A DNA stretch of 6,777 bases from positions 1 through 6,777 of the forward strand of contig CAMLER010000282.1 of assembly GCA_946478915.1 (NCBI GenBank), read 5' to 3'. A program made the position numbers and the translations under genes. Positions 1 through 6,522 of the stretch are shown piece by piece. Below the pieces are notes generated by a model. That model saw nothing but the letters and a program-made list of their open reading frames with translations. It was not told the origin of the DNA and ran no database searches. This stretch comes from an uncultured Chryseolinea sp. GTDB lineage: Bacteria > Bacteroidota > Bacteroidia > Cytophagales > Cyclobacteriaceae. How positions within the stretch are numbered: the first letter of the stretch is position 1; every line of letters starts with the position of its first letter.

Positions 1-1
1 G

Positions 2-1738
2 TTGAAAAAAGGTGAAAAGTTTTCGTTTTCCATTGAGTGGTCGTATGCGGAATCGAACAGACAGGTTTTCGATGGACGCGGCGGGTATGAATTTTTTCCG
101 GAAGACGGGAACTACGTTTATACGTGTGCGCAATGGTTTCCAAGAATGTGCGTATTCGATGATAATGAAGGATGGCAAAACAAACAATTTCTGGGACAGG
201 GAGAGTTTGCGCTTACTTTTGGAAATTATCGTGTGCGCATTACTGTACCATCGGATCACATAGTAGGGGCTACTGGTACAATTCAAAATGCAAAGGAAGT
301 ATTATCAAAGGAACAGTTGGAGCGTTTTGAGAAGGCAAAGAAGACATATGACGCGCCTGTTTTTATTGTGAATCAGAAGGAGGCCACCCAGAAAGAAAAA
401 TCGAAATCGTCAAAGAAGGCGACCTGGGAATTCTACGCCGAAAATGTTAGAGATTTCGCATTCGCTTCTTCAAGAAAATTTATCTGGGACGCACAAGCCG
501 TTAAAATTGGCACCTCTACGGTTCTTGCTCAGTCACTGTATCCGAGGGAAGCGAATCCACTTTGGGAGAGGGAATCAACCAAAGCTATAAAGAACGCGCT
601 GGAGATTTACTCCGAGCGAACATTCGATTATCCGTATCCGGTTGCTTATTCCGTCCATACGGCTCATCAGGGAATGGAATATCCCATGATTTGCTTTAAT
701 GGAGAACGACCCAAGAAGGATGGAACCTATTCCAAAGCAACATTAACGGGACTTGTACAAGTTGTAATTCATGAGATCGGGCATAATTTCTTTCCCATGA
801 TTGTAAACTCCGACGAGCGCCAATGGTCTTGGATGGACGAGGGAATCAACACCTTTCTGGAAAAAGAAACTACGCGACTTCGCTACCCCGAGCTTTTTGG
901 TACGCATGGTACTCCCAAGGGAATCATCCCGTACATGCGGGGTGAAAAGAGTCAAATGAGGCCAATCATGACCTCGTCCGATAACGTGCGACCGTCGGAA
1001 TTTGGATCCAATGCCTACACGAAACCTTCCGCAGCACTTACCATACTTCGCGAAACGGTGATGGGCCCCGAGTTATTCGATCAAGCCCTTAAGGAATACG
1101 CGCAAAGGTGGGCTTTTAAGCACCCCGGCCCGGCTGATTTTTTCAGAACTATGGAGGATGCCTCCGCTGTTGATCTCGACTGGTTCTGGCGCGGGTGGTT
1201 CTTTACAACGGACCATGTAGACGTCGACTTACATGCGGTAAAGTGGTTTAGACTAAAGTCAACAACTGTTGATCCCGAAAGAAAAAACCCAAAGGTTAAA
1301 CGAGGCGACCTGGAGTCGGAAACTTCAAACAATAATAATGGTAATGATTTCAGCGAGGGTCCAAACGAATTTACGGTGCTCAATACACCACAAATTCTGC
1401 AAGGCGAATTCAGAAGCCGGATCGATGATAATAGTATCCGGCAGAAGCTGGAAGGCAAAAATATCTACGAGATAACATTTAGAAATCTGGGTGGTCTTGT
1501 TACCCCGCTGGTTATTGAATGGACGTTCACGGACGGGTCAAAGGAAATTGAACGAATTCCTGCAGAGATCTGGAGAACGAATGAATATCAGGTAAGCAAG
1601 GTTTTCATAAAGGAAAAGGAGGTGACGAATATTGTACTGGATCCGAATTTCGAACTTGCCGATGTTGAGATCAGAAATAATGTTTTTCCGAAGAAGACGA
1701 TACCCTCCAGGTTCGATCAATTCAAAAAGAATAACTGA
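2..1738 (+). CDS. M1-family (gluzincin) zinc metallopeptidase, 5'-truncated by the window edge
   Basis: This is the C-terminal 578 residues of an M1-like metallopeptidase. The frame is already open at the window edge and the first codon (TTG) falls inside the N-terminal beta domain, so it is not the true start; family members usually carry roughly 150-200 more residues, normally including a signal peptide. Residues 1 to about 110 match the M1 N-terminal domain (AQWFPRMCVFDD, then FGNYRVRITVP). The catalytic domain follows: substrate-site segment GMEYP at 224-228, zinc motif HEIGH at 257-261, third zinc ligand E280 in WMDEG (HExxH-x18-E), and a likely transition-state tyrosine Y339 in AYTKPSA. 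An Asn run (443-446) separates this from a C-terminal beta-rich region. All zinc and catalytic residues are present, so it is probably active. GMEYP replaces the classical exopeptidase GAMEN, so aminopeptidase activity should not be assumed. Its stop touches the stop of the convergent gene to its right. Confidence 0.93.
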   Translation: MKKGEKFSFSIEWSYAESNRQVFDGRGGYEFFPEDGNYVYTCAQWFPRMCVFDDNEGWQNKQFLGQGEFALTFGNYRVRITVPSDHIVGATGTIQNAKEVLSKEQLERFEKAKKTYDAPVFIVNQKEATQKEKSKSSKKATWEFYAENVRDFAFASSRKFIWDAQAVKIGTSTVLAQSLYPREANPLWERESTKAIKNALEIYSERTFDYPYPVAYSVHTAHQGMEYPMICFNGERPKKDGTYSKATLTGLVQVVIHEIGHNFFPMIVNSDERQWSWMDEGINTFLEKETTRLRYPELFGTHGTPKGIIPYMRGEKSQMRPIMTSSDNVRPSEFGSNAYTKPSAALTILRETVMGPELFDQALKEYAQRWAFKHPGPADFFRTMEDASAVDLDWFWRGWFFTTDHVDVDLHAVKWFRLKSTTVDPERKNPKVKRGDLESETSNNNNGNDFSEGPNEFTVLNTPQILQGEFRSRIDDNSIRQKLEGKNIYEITFRNLGGLVTPLVIEWTFTDGSKEIERIPAEIWRTNEYQVSKVFIKEKEVTNIVLDPNFELADVEIRNNVFPKKTIPSRFDQFKKNN

Positions 1739-2689
1739 TCAGCTGGCAAACATTTCGCAGATCTTTTCGAGGTCGACGTTTCCCCCGGAAAAAATTATTC
1801 CCACTTTCTTCCCATAAAATTTTTCGCGTGAGTTTAGCACTACGGCCATAGGAACCGCCGCAGAAGGTTCGATAATAATTTTTAGTCTATCCCACACAAG
1901 TCGCATTGCCGAAATGATTTCCTTGTCGGTTGCTGTGATAATCTCCTTTACTTCTTTCTGAATAATATTAAAAGTCTTTTCACCAAGGGTAGTGAGCAGG
2001 CCGTCAGCAATTGAAGTGTTCTGTGTTTGTTCAATCTTTCCCGACTTCATGGATCTAAAGGCATCATCTGCACCCGCGGGCTCGGCACCAATAACGTATG
2101 CGCCAGGCGAAAAATATTTCACCGTGAGTGCTGTGCCACTGAGGAGTCCTCCGCCACCAACCGGAGCGACGACAACATCTAAATCAGGTACTTCATCCAA
2201 TAGTTCTTTCGCCACTGTGGCCTGTCCGGCAATAACATCGTAATTGTTGAAAGGATGGATTTCGGTTGCGCCTGTCTTTTTGATTATTTCTTTGACTGTT
2301 TCCTCGCGTGCTTTCTGATTGGGTTCACATAAGGATATTTCACCCCCAAGTTCTTCTACGCCCTTTCTTTTAATCATCGAGGAATTGTTCGGCATTACAA
2401 TGTAAGCCTTGATCCCTAAGATTTTTGCGGCTCGGGTCACTGCCTGAGCATGATTTCCCGAAGAGTGGGCAGCAATTCCTTTTTGCCGGTCTTCGGGGGA
2501 TAATGATAAAGCGGCGTTTATCGCTCCTCTTGCCTTGAAAGCGCCGATCACTTGTAAGTTTTCACACTTAAAATATAGCTGGCAACCGGCCAGTTCGTCG
2601 ATGGCGGATGATCGCAGTACAGGCGTGCGAATAATGTGTTCTGCTATTCGGTGATGTGCAGCGTCTATTGTTTGCTTATCAGGGATCAT
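1739..2689 (-). CDS. PLP-dependent serine/threonine dehydratase or serine racemase (fold type II)
   Basis: A 316-residue single-domain enzyme of the threonine dehydratase/serine racemase family, with no ACT regulatory domain, so a catabolic or racemase-type enzyme rather than feedback-inhibited IlvA. Visible motifs are the PLP lysine K52 in GAFKARGA, the SSGNH loop at 76-80 (S77 corresponds to the re-face serine of serine racemase), the phosphate-binding GGGGL at 178-182, and SGGNVDL at 301-307. The divalent-metal site of eukaryotic serine racemase is conserved: E203, A207 and D209 in GAEPAGADDA. Expected chemistry is PLP-dependent deamination of L-Ser or L-Thr to pyruvate or 2-oxobutanoate, possibly with serine racemisation; beta-hydroxyaspartate ammonia-lyase is an alternative. 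I chose the ATG at 2689 because family similarity begins there; a GTG at 2734 would add 15 residues that look unlike the family. The 3' end abuts the peptidase stop with no room for a terminator. Substrate cannot be set from sequence. Confidence 0.92.
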   Translation of the reverse strand: MIPDKQTIDAAHHRIAEHIIRTPVLRSSAIDELAGCQLYFKCENLQVIGAFKARGAINAALSLSPEDRQKGIAAHSSGNHAQAVTRAAKILGIKAYIVMPNNSSMIKRKGVEELGGEISLCEPNQKAREETVKEIIKKTGATEIHPFNNYDVIAGQATVAKELLDEVPDLDVVVAPVGGGGLLSGTALTVKYFSPGAYVIGAEPAGADDAFRSMKSGKIEQTQNTSIADGLLTTLGEKTFNIIQKEVKEIITATDKEIISAMRLVWDRLKIIIEPSAAVPMAVVLNSREKFYGKKVGIIFSGGNVDLEKICEMFAS

Positions 2690-2944
2690 AATGGAATATT
2701 TTGACGGATTATCGACACGAAGACCCGAAAGCACAGGTCGTCATGACAGCGTTCCTATTCGGGCTATTAAATAATTAAAGTTGTTCAGCCGACTGGAAGT
2801 ATAACGCAACTTATGCTGCTGGAGTTGACTCTTCTGGCAACTAACGGGCGGGGTACAGTGCCGACAGTCGCCGGAGTTACAACAATGGATGTGGTTTATT
2901 CGCAATTTCTGGTTCCATCGCGCCGTTGGCATTCAGATTTCCAA
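2690..2944. other. Gene-free intergenic stretch
   Basis: About 255 bases between the end of the MORN-like gene and the ATG of the PLP enzyme, both on the minus strand. It must hold the promoter of the PLP gene, but I see no clear Bacteroidota -33/-7 pair (TTG, TAnnTTTG). An AT-rich patch lies at 2764-2780 and an 8-bp palindrome GTCATGAC at 2740-2747. No hairpin with a T-run was found after the MORN-like gene. Short open frames here read like non-coding DNA. Confidence 0.6.
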
Positions 2945-3766
2945 TCACCGCGAGGCCATCTTGTTGTTCCGGTACAATTCCTTTCCCTTATCGTTCCATT
3001 CGGCCTTAACATAAGGCTTTACGGATTCATCGAAGGGTTCTTTGGAATAGGTAACGATTTTCTTACGCCGTCCACTCGGATAATACTCGGTCCAGTCCCC
3101 TACCTTTTCGTCCCACTGGTATTCGCCCTGTACCGCGACTTTTCCATTTTCGTGAAAGAAATAATAATAGCCTTCTTTCTCACCATATTCAATGGGAGTC
3201 ATCTCCTTCATCCTGGTTCTTTCCTGTGGATCATAATAAGAAACGAGCGACTCTTTTGGCCATCCCCGGTAATAGCGGTCTTTATCGACAAGGGTGCTAT
3301 CACGATTATATTTCATCCAACGTCCGTGTCGTGTGCCTTTGTAAAAAATACCTGTTTCGAGAACCACGTCGCCTTGTCTCTTTTCATACGGTCCATGTAA
3401 CAAGACCCCTTTAGCGGGATCGAATGTTGTAGTTTTCCGGATTTCACGACGTGTGAAGTCGTACCAATAAATATCACGCACAAAAGTCTGAGGCTTTTCC
3501 GAATGCTTCAGATAGTAGAAGAGCTCATAAGTTATCCGGTTTCCATCACCTTTTCGCGTAAAACCCTTTTTTGTTTTTATACCGTAATAGACCTTTTTCT
3601 TTACCTTTTTCTTTTTCTTTTCACTAACAGGGTCTTCCTCCTTCTTAAAATCAAGATTGGCAGGTGTATCTATGGTAAAACGTTGTTCTTCCTGATCGCC
3701 CTCTTGTGCCAGGAGTGTCGGTGCTAATGCAACTGCGAACAATAAGAAAAGTATCTTCAAACGCAT
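2945..3766 (-). CDS. Exported MORN-repeat-like protein (YwqK-like fold), function unknown
   Basis: A 273-residue protein with a clear signal peptide: K4 followed by a hydrophobic stretch, and a likely cleavage site after LLA at 18-20. There is no lipobox cysteine, so it is predicted to be a soluble periplasmic or secreted protein. A very basic stretch follows at 49-58 (KKKKKVKKK core). From about residue 123 there are irregular MORN_2-type repeats, recognisable by alternating aromatic strands and Gly/Asn turns: HGPYEKR, HGRWMKYN, EGYYYFFHENGKV, and VGDWTEYYPSGRRKK. Such repeats occur in many Bacteroidota exported proteins annotated loosely as 'YwqK family antitoxin'; nothing here supports a toxin-antitoxin role, as there is no partner gene. 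The gene stands alone, 167 bases downstream of htpG, with a 16-bp inverted repeat between them. A weak -7-like TATTTTTT lies at 3802-3795, without a convincing -33 partner. It may bind envelope components, but that is a guess. Confidence 0.85.
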   Translation of the reverse strand: MRLKILFLLFAVALAPTLLAQEGDQEEQRFTIDTPANLDFKKEEDPVSEKKKKKVKKKVYYGIKTKKGFTRKGDGNRITYELFYYLKHSEKPQTFVRDIYWYDFTRREIRKTTTFDPAKGVLLHGPYEKRQGDVVLETGIFYKGTRHGRWMKYNRDSTLVDKDRYYRGWPKESLVSYYDPQERTRMKEMTPIEYGEKEGYYYFFHENGKVAVQGEYQWDEKVGDWTEYYPSGRRKKIVTYSKEPFDESVKPYVKAEWNDKGKELYRNNKMASR

Positions 3767-3874
3767 AATGTTGAAACCGAGAACGAAGTTACCTAAAAAA
3801 TATTGCTTAGGGAATCCGGATAGGATTTCGCGTGTAAGGTTTAAAACCCTATTGATAAAGGATGGGGCAATAAC

Positions 3875-3920
3875 TGCTAAGGAATAGGGATACTGGCGAC
3901 CTATTCCCTATTCCTTAGCA
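3875..3920 (-). terminator. Perfect 16-bp inverted repeat after htpG; likely transcript-end hairpin
   Basis: TGCTAAGGAATAGGGA (3875-3890) and its exact reverse complement (3905-3920) flank a 14-base loop. In the sense of htpG the hairpin begins 13 bases after the TAA stop, where a terminator or 3'-end stabiliser would sit. Only one T follows the stem before mixed sequence, so it is not a textbook intrinsic terminator. The structure is certain; termination is inferred. A dispersed palindromic element is an alternative. Confidence 0.6.
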
Positions 3921-3933
3921 CTTTATAGTCTCC

Positions 3934-5838
3934 TTACTGCCCTGCAAGGGATACGCTGCGTTTAATGAAATTTGTCAAATCAGCTCCTGTCAACATATTC
4001 TGAGAGAGAAGCGCCAGGTCGTAGGCCTGTTTTGCAAGTGTGATCTTCAAATCCTCGGTTTCGGCTTTTAGTATTTTTTGAACTATCGCATGGTTACCGT
4101 TAATGGCGACGTTATAAGTATCAGGCATTGTGCCCATGAAGCCATATCCACCGCCTCCAAGCTTGGCCATGTCTTTCATTCTTCTCATGAACTCACTCAT
4201 CGTTATGACAACCGGTAACTCGTCAGGTGACATAGCCTCCACTTCCAGTGTCATATTTTTATTATTGATAGCTTTTTCAAACAAAGTCTTCACCTGTTCT
4301 TGTTCTTCCGTACTGAGCACGCTCTCGGATTTTTGATCCTTTTCAATGAGCTTGTCCGGTGTTTCGCTATCTACCCGTTTGATCTGCGTCTTCTCGAGTT
4401 TTTGTTCAAGCGTGTTTATAAAGTGGCTATCGAGCACACCGTCAAAATGTAACACGTCATATCCTTTGCTTTTAGCAGCTTGAATAAAGCTGTCTTGTTT
4501 GCCGGCGTTCGATGAATATAAATAGATCGCGCTGTCGTTTTTGTCTGTCTGGTTAACCTTCACTTTTTCGCGGTACTCCTCGAAAGTAAAATATTGACCA
4601 TCCACATTTTTCAACAGCGAAAAATCCTTCGCTTTATCATAAAATTTTTCGTCGCTGATAATGCCATACTTTACAAAGATGTTGATGTCATCCCACTTCT
4701 TTTCAAAATCACTTCTATCCTTTTTGAAAAGGTCTGACAGTTTATCGGCAACCTTTTTCGTTATGTGCTGGCTGATCTTTTTGACGTTCGCATCACTCTG
4801 CAAATAGCTTCGTGAAACGTTAAGAGGGATATCGGGCGAATCCAGCACGCCGTGCAACATCATCAGGAAATCGGGAACAACATCCTTTACCTCATCGGTT
4901 ATAAACACCTGACGCGAATAAAGCTGGATTTTGTTCTTCTGAATTTCGAAATCGTTTTTCACCTTAGGGAAGTAGAGTATACCCGTAAGGTTGAATGGAT
5001 AATCAACGTTCAGGTGAATCCAGAAAAGTGGATCTTCAGAAAATGGATATAGTTCTTTGTAAAACTTCAGATAGTCTTCATCCTTTAATTCTTTTGGAGA
5101 TCTTGTCCAAAGCGGCGAAGGATTGTTGATAATCCGATCTTTAGTAACAGTCTTGTATTTTGGTTTACCGTCTTTGTCAACGCCATCCTCGACGCTTTCA
5201 TCCTTTGTACCAAACTTGACCTCTACCGGAAGGAACTTACAATACTTTTCCAGTATACCTTTTAGTCGATATTCATCCAGGAATTCCTCAGAATCTTTAT
5301 TGATATGGAGAATAACTTCCGTACCGCGTTCCTTCTTCCTGGCGTCGGTTAATTCAAATTCGGTCGAGCCATCGCAAACCCAGCGCGCGGCATCATCTTC
5401 CTCCACGGTATAGGACCTTGAAATTAGTTCGACCTTGTCAGCGACCATAAACGCTGAATAGAAACCCAGGCCAAATCGTCCTATGATGTCCTTTGCGTCC
5501 CCTTTGTCTTTGAATTTTTCCACGAACTCGGTAGCTCCTGAAAAAGCGATCTGGTTGATATACTTCTTGATTTCTTCGGCGGTCATCCCTATTCCCTTGT
5601 CGAGCACAGAGATGGTTTTTTTCTTTTTGTCGAATTTTACTTCGATGGTGAGGTCACCCAATTCTCCGGCAAAAACACCCATGGAAGCAAGCTTTTTCAG
5701 CTTTTGAGTGGCATCAACTGCATTGCTCACTAGTTCGCGAAGGAAGATCTCATGATCAGAATAAAGGAATTTCTTGATTATGGGAAAGATGTTCTCGGTG
5801 TGAATGGAAATGCTACCCTTCTCTTTTACGGCTGCCAT
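3934..5838 (-). CDS. htpG: Molecular chaperone HtpG (bacterial Hsp90)
   Basis: A complete 634-residue Hsp90, close to the 624 residues of E. coli HtpG. It is a cytosolic ATP-driven homodimeric chaperone acting late in client folding, often with DnaK. The N-terminal GHKL ATPase domain spans about 1-215, with E35 and N39 in ELVSNAVDA (ATP hydrolysis and Mg), D80 and G82 in DKGIGM, the glycine lid motif GRFGLGF at 120-126, and GTEV at 172-175. The middle domain (about 235-500) carries LYSRQVFI and the catalytic arginine R343 in NVSRSYLQ. The C-terminal dimerisation domain ends in SLAGQ with no MEEVD tail, as expected in bacteria. The ATG at 5838 gives the N-terminus typical of Bacteroidota HtpG (KGSISIHTENIFPIIKKFLYS). 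No Shine-Dalgarno is visible; the leader is A-rich. Only 46 bases lie between the upstream gene's terminator and the ATG, so its promoter probably overlaps or lies upstream of that terminator. No heat-shock operator such as CIRCE is visible. Confidence 0.98.
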   Translation of the reverse strand: MAAVKEKGSISIHTENIFPIIKKFLYSDHEIFLRELVSNAVDATQKLKKLASMGVFAGELGDLTIEVKFDKKKKTISVLDKGIGMTAEEIKKYINQIAFSGATEFVEKFKDKGDAKDIIGRFGLGFYSAFMVADKVELISRSYTVEEDDAARWVCDGSTEFELTDARKKERGTEVILHINKDSEEFLDEYRLKGILEKYCKFLPVEVKFGTKDESVEDGVDKDGKPKYKTVTKDRIINNPSPLWTRSPKELKDEDYLKFYKELYPFSEDPLFWIHLNVDYPFNLTGILYFPKVKNDFEIQKNKIQLYSRQVFITDEVKDVVPDFLMMLHGVLDSPDIPLNVSRSYLQSDANVKKISQHITKKVADKLSDLFKKDRSDFEKKWDDINIFVKYGIISDEKFYDKAKDFSLLKNVDGQYFTFEEYREKVKVNQTDKNDSAIYLYSSNAGKQDSFIQAAKSKGYDVLHFDGVLDSHFINTLEQKLEKTQIKRVDSETPDKLIEKDQKSESVLSTEEQEQVKTLFEKAINNKNMTLEVEAMSPDELPVVITMSEFMRRMKDMAKLGGGGYGFMGTMPDTYNVAINGNHAIVQKILKAETEDLKITLAKQAYDLALLSQNMLTGADLTNFIKRSVSLAGQ

Positions 5839-5854
5839 ATTGTATCTTTTTCAG

Positions 5855-5865
5855 GTTAAAGGTTA
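5855..5865 (-). promoter_or_regulatory. TAACCTTTAAC motif in the htpG leader
   Basis: The 11-mer TAACCTTTAAC (minus-strand reading) ends 16 bases before the htpG ATG. The same 11-mer lies next to the start of the neighbouring small gene. On the plus strand it reads as two GTTA half-sites in direct repeat. Its role, if any, is unknown; an operator or a translation-leader element are both possible. Confidence 0.25.
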
Positions 5866-5884
5866 ATACTGCGGGGCAAATAAC

Positions 5885-5909
5885 AAAAAACCCTGCGCTG
5901 GTGCAGGGC
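5885..5909 (-). terminator. Rho-independent terminator of the small exported-protein gene
   Basis: Read on the minus strand, CCCTGC-ACCAGC-GCAGGG (5908-5891) forms a 6-bp GC-rich stem with a 6-base loop, followed directly by TTTTTT (5890-5885). The stem can extend by a G-T wobble and three A-T pairs. It lies 47 bases past the TAA of the small exported-protein gene and 46 bases before the htpG start, so it should separate the two transcripts unless read through. Confidence 0.88.
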
Positions 5910-5955
5910 TTTCAAAAGTTATTCCAGAAGGGAAGGGTGCCAGGTTGGCAGATTT

Positions 5956-6438
5956 TTATTGTCCTGCCTGCGAAGTTTGGGCTGCTTGTGCTGCGGACCG
6001 TTTGAATACGTATCGGGTAATAAAAATACCGCTCCCATCTCTTTCGCCGGCATCGCTTTCGACGCCGCTGGTAACGAAAACAAGCTCCCAGCCGCCCTGC
6101 GCCATTTCAGTCAATTTTGAAGACACAACTGCGTCATTCGACGATATGTTTTGAAAGTTGATCCCGGCGATACTAAAGAAGTTCAACAACTTGGTTTCTT
6201 CAAAGTTTTCAATCTTAACGTCTTCGCGCTTGACATCTCCCTGGTCGGATTTTTTTCCGTCTGTTCTTTCTGTTGTGAGCGGTTTGTAGTCCTCGGAGTT
6301 TTTATGGTCAACCATTCGAGAACGGCCGATACCCATAGGTACAATTGATTCAACAGTGGTGACTATCCGATATTCCTGTGCAACAACGTTCGATGTTAAG
6401 GCAATTGCTAACAAACTGCCAAGCAAATATTTTTTCAT
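5956..6438 (-). CDS. Small exported protein with a DUF4177-like C-terminal half, function unknown
   Basis: A 160-residue protein with a good signal peptide: MKKYLLGSLLAIAL, and a probable cleavage after VVA (18-20) giving a mature N-terminus QEYRIVTTVE. There is no lipobox, so it is likely periplasmic or secreted. The mature protein has a short strand region ending in the segment SIVPMGIGRSRM (31-42), a polar, charged, probably flexible stretch (43-78), and a compact C-terminal half (about 80-146) with LLNFFSIAGINF, a helix KLTEMAQGGWELVFV and a final strand GIFITRYVFKR. The pattern 'helix, GGWELV, strand' recalls DUF4177-type small domains. I recognise GRSRM/GINF-type proteins as recurrent hypothetical proteins of Bacteroidota, but no function is known to me. 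The last 13 residues are Ala/Gln-rich. A strong terminator follows it and a candidate promoter region precedes it, so it is probably a one-gene transcript. Confidence 0.85.
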   Translation of the reverse strand: MKKYLLGSLLAIALTSNVVAQEYRIVTTVESIVPMGIGRSRMVDHKNSEDYKPLTTERTDGKKSDQGDVKREDVKIENFEETKLLNFFSIAGINFQNISSNDAVVSSKLTEMAQGGWELVFVTSGVESDAGERDGSGIFITRYVFKRSAAQAAQTSQAGQ

Positions 6439-6440
6439 TT

Positions 6441-6451
6441 GTTAAAGGTTA
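6441..6451 (-). promoter_or_regulatory. TAACCTTTAAC motif at the start of the small exported-protein gene
   Basis: Second copy of the 11-mer found before htpG, here ending only 2 bases before the ATG at 6438. No Shine-Dalgarno is present, so the motif occupies the ribosome-docking region. Being shared by two neighbouring leaders makes chance less likely, but the different spacing (2 versus 16 bases) argues against one fixed role. Confidence 0.25.
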
Positions 6452-6480
6452 TGGCTGCTTATACTCCAAGCGTGAAAAAT

Positions 6481-6517
6481 TGTTTCATCAAAAATTTGTT
6501 CATGAAAAGGTGAAACA
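6481..6517. promoter_or_regulatory. Operator-like inverted repeat with nested palindrome upstream of the small exported gene
   Basis: TGTTTCATC (6481-6489) and GGTGAAACA (6509-6517) pair over 9 positions with one G-T mismatch; the 7-bp cores TGTTTCA/TGAAACA are exact. Within the 19-base interval lies an exact 8-bp palindrome TTCATGAA (6499-6506). The element is 43-79 bases upstream of the ATG, where a regulator would act, and overlaps the candidate promoter. No regulator gene is in the window. Confidence 0.35.
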
Positions 6518-6522
6518 TTCAA
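6489..6522 (-). promoter_or_regulatory. Candidate Bacteroidota sigma-A promoter for the small exported-protein gene
   Basis: On the minus strand a TTG (6522-6520) is followed after 23 bases by AATTTTTG (6496-6489), 7 of 8 positions of the Bacteroidota -7 consensus TAnnTTTG. This would place transcription start about 45 bases before the ATG. Such AT-rich matches are common by chance, so this is a weak call. Confidence 0.3.

Noticed and set aside
1081..1458. 125-codon minus-strand frame inside the peptidase gene
   Set aside because: It is antisense to the conserved C-terminal part of the peptidase and has no domain or start context of its own.
2690..2734. GTG start at 2734 for the PLP enzyme
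   Set aside because: It adds 15 residues (LSGLRVDNPSKYSI region) that do not resemble the family N-terminus; the ATG at 2689 fits family length and start.
2741..2932. 63-codon minus-strand frame after the MORN-like gene, with several cysteines
   Set aside because: The cysteines and histidines show no regular spacing, there is no recognisable similarity, and codon use looks random. Treated as non-coding.
2813..3400. 195-codon plus-strand open frame opposite the MORN-like gene
   Set aside because: It lies mostly antisense to a gene with a signal peptide and repeat pattern; its own translation shows no domain and its composition is that of a shadow frame.
2945..3766. Toxin-antitoxin system, based on the YwqK-like repeats
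   Set aside because: The protein carries a signal peptide and has no small adjacent partner gene; the antitoxin label for this repeat family is not evidence of function.
3875..3920. Insertion-sequence or MITE end
   Set aside because: There are no flanking direct repeats and no transposase; the short hairpin next to a stop codon is better explained as a transcript-end structure or small palindromic repeat.
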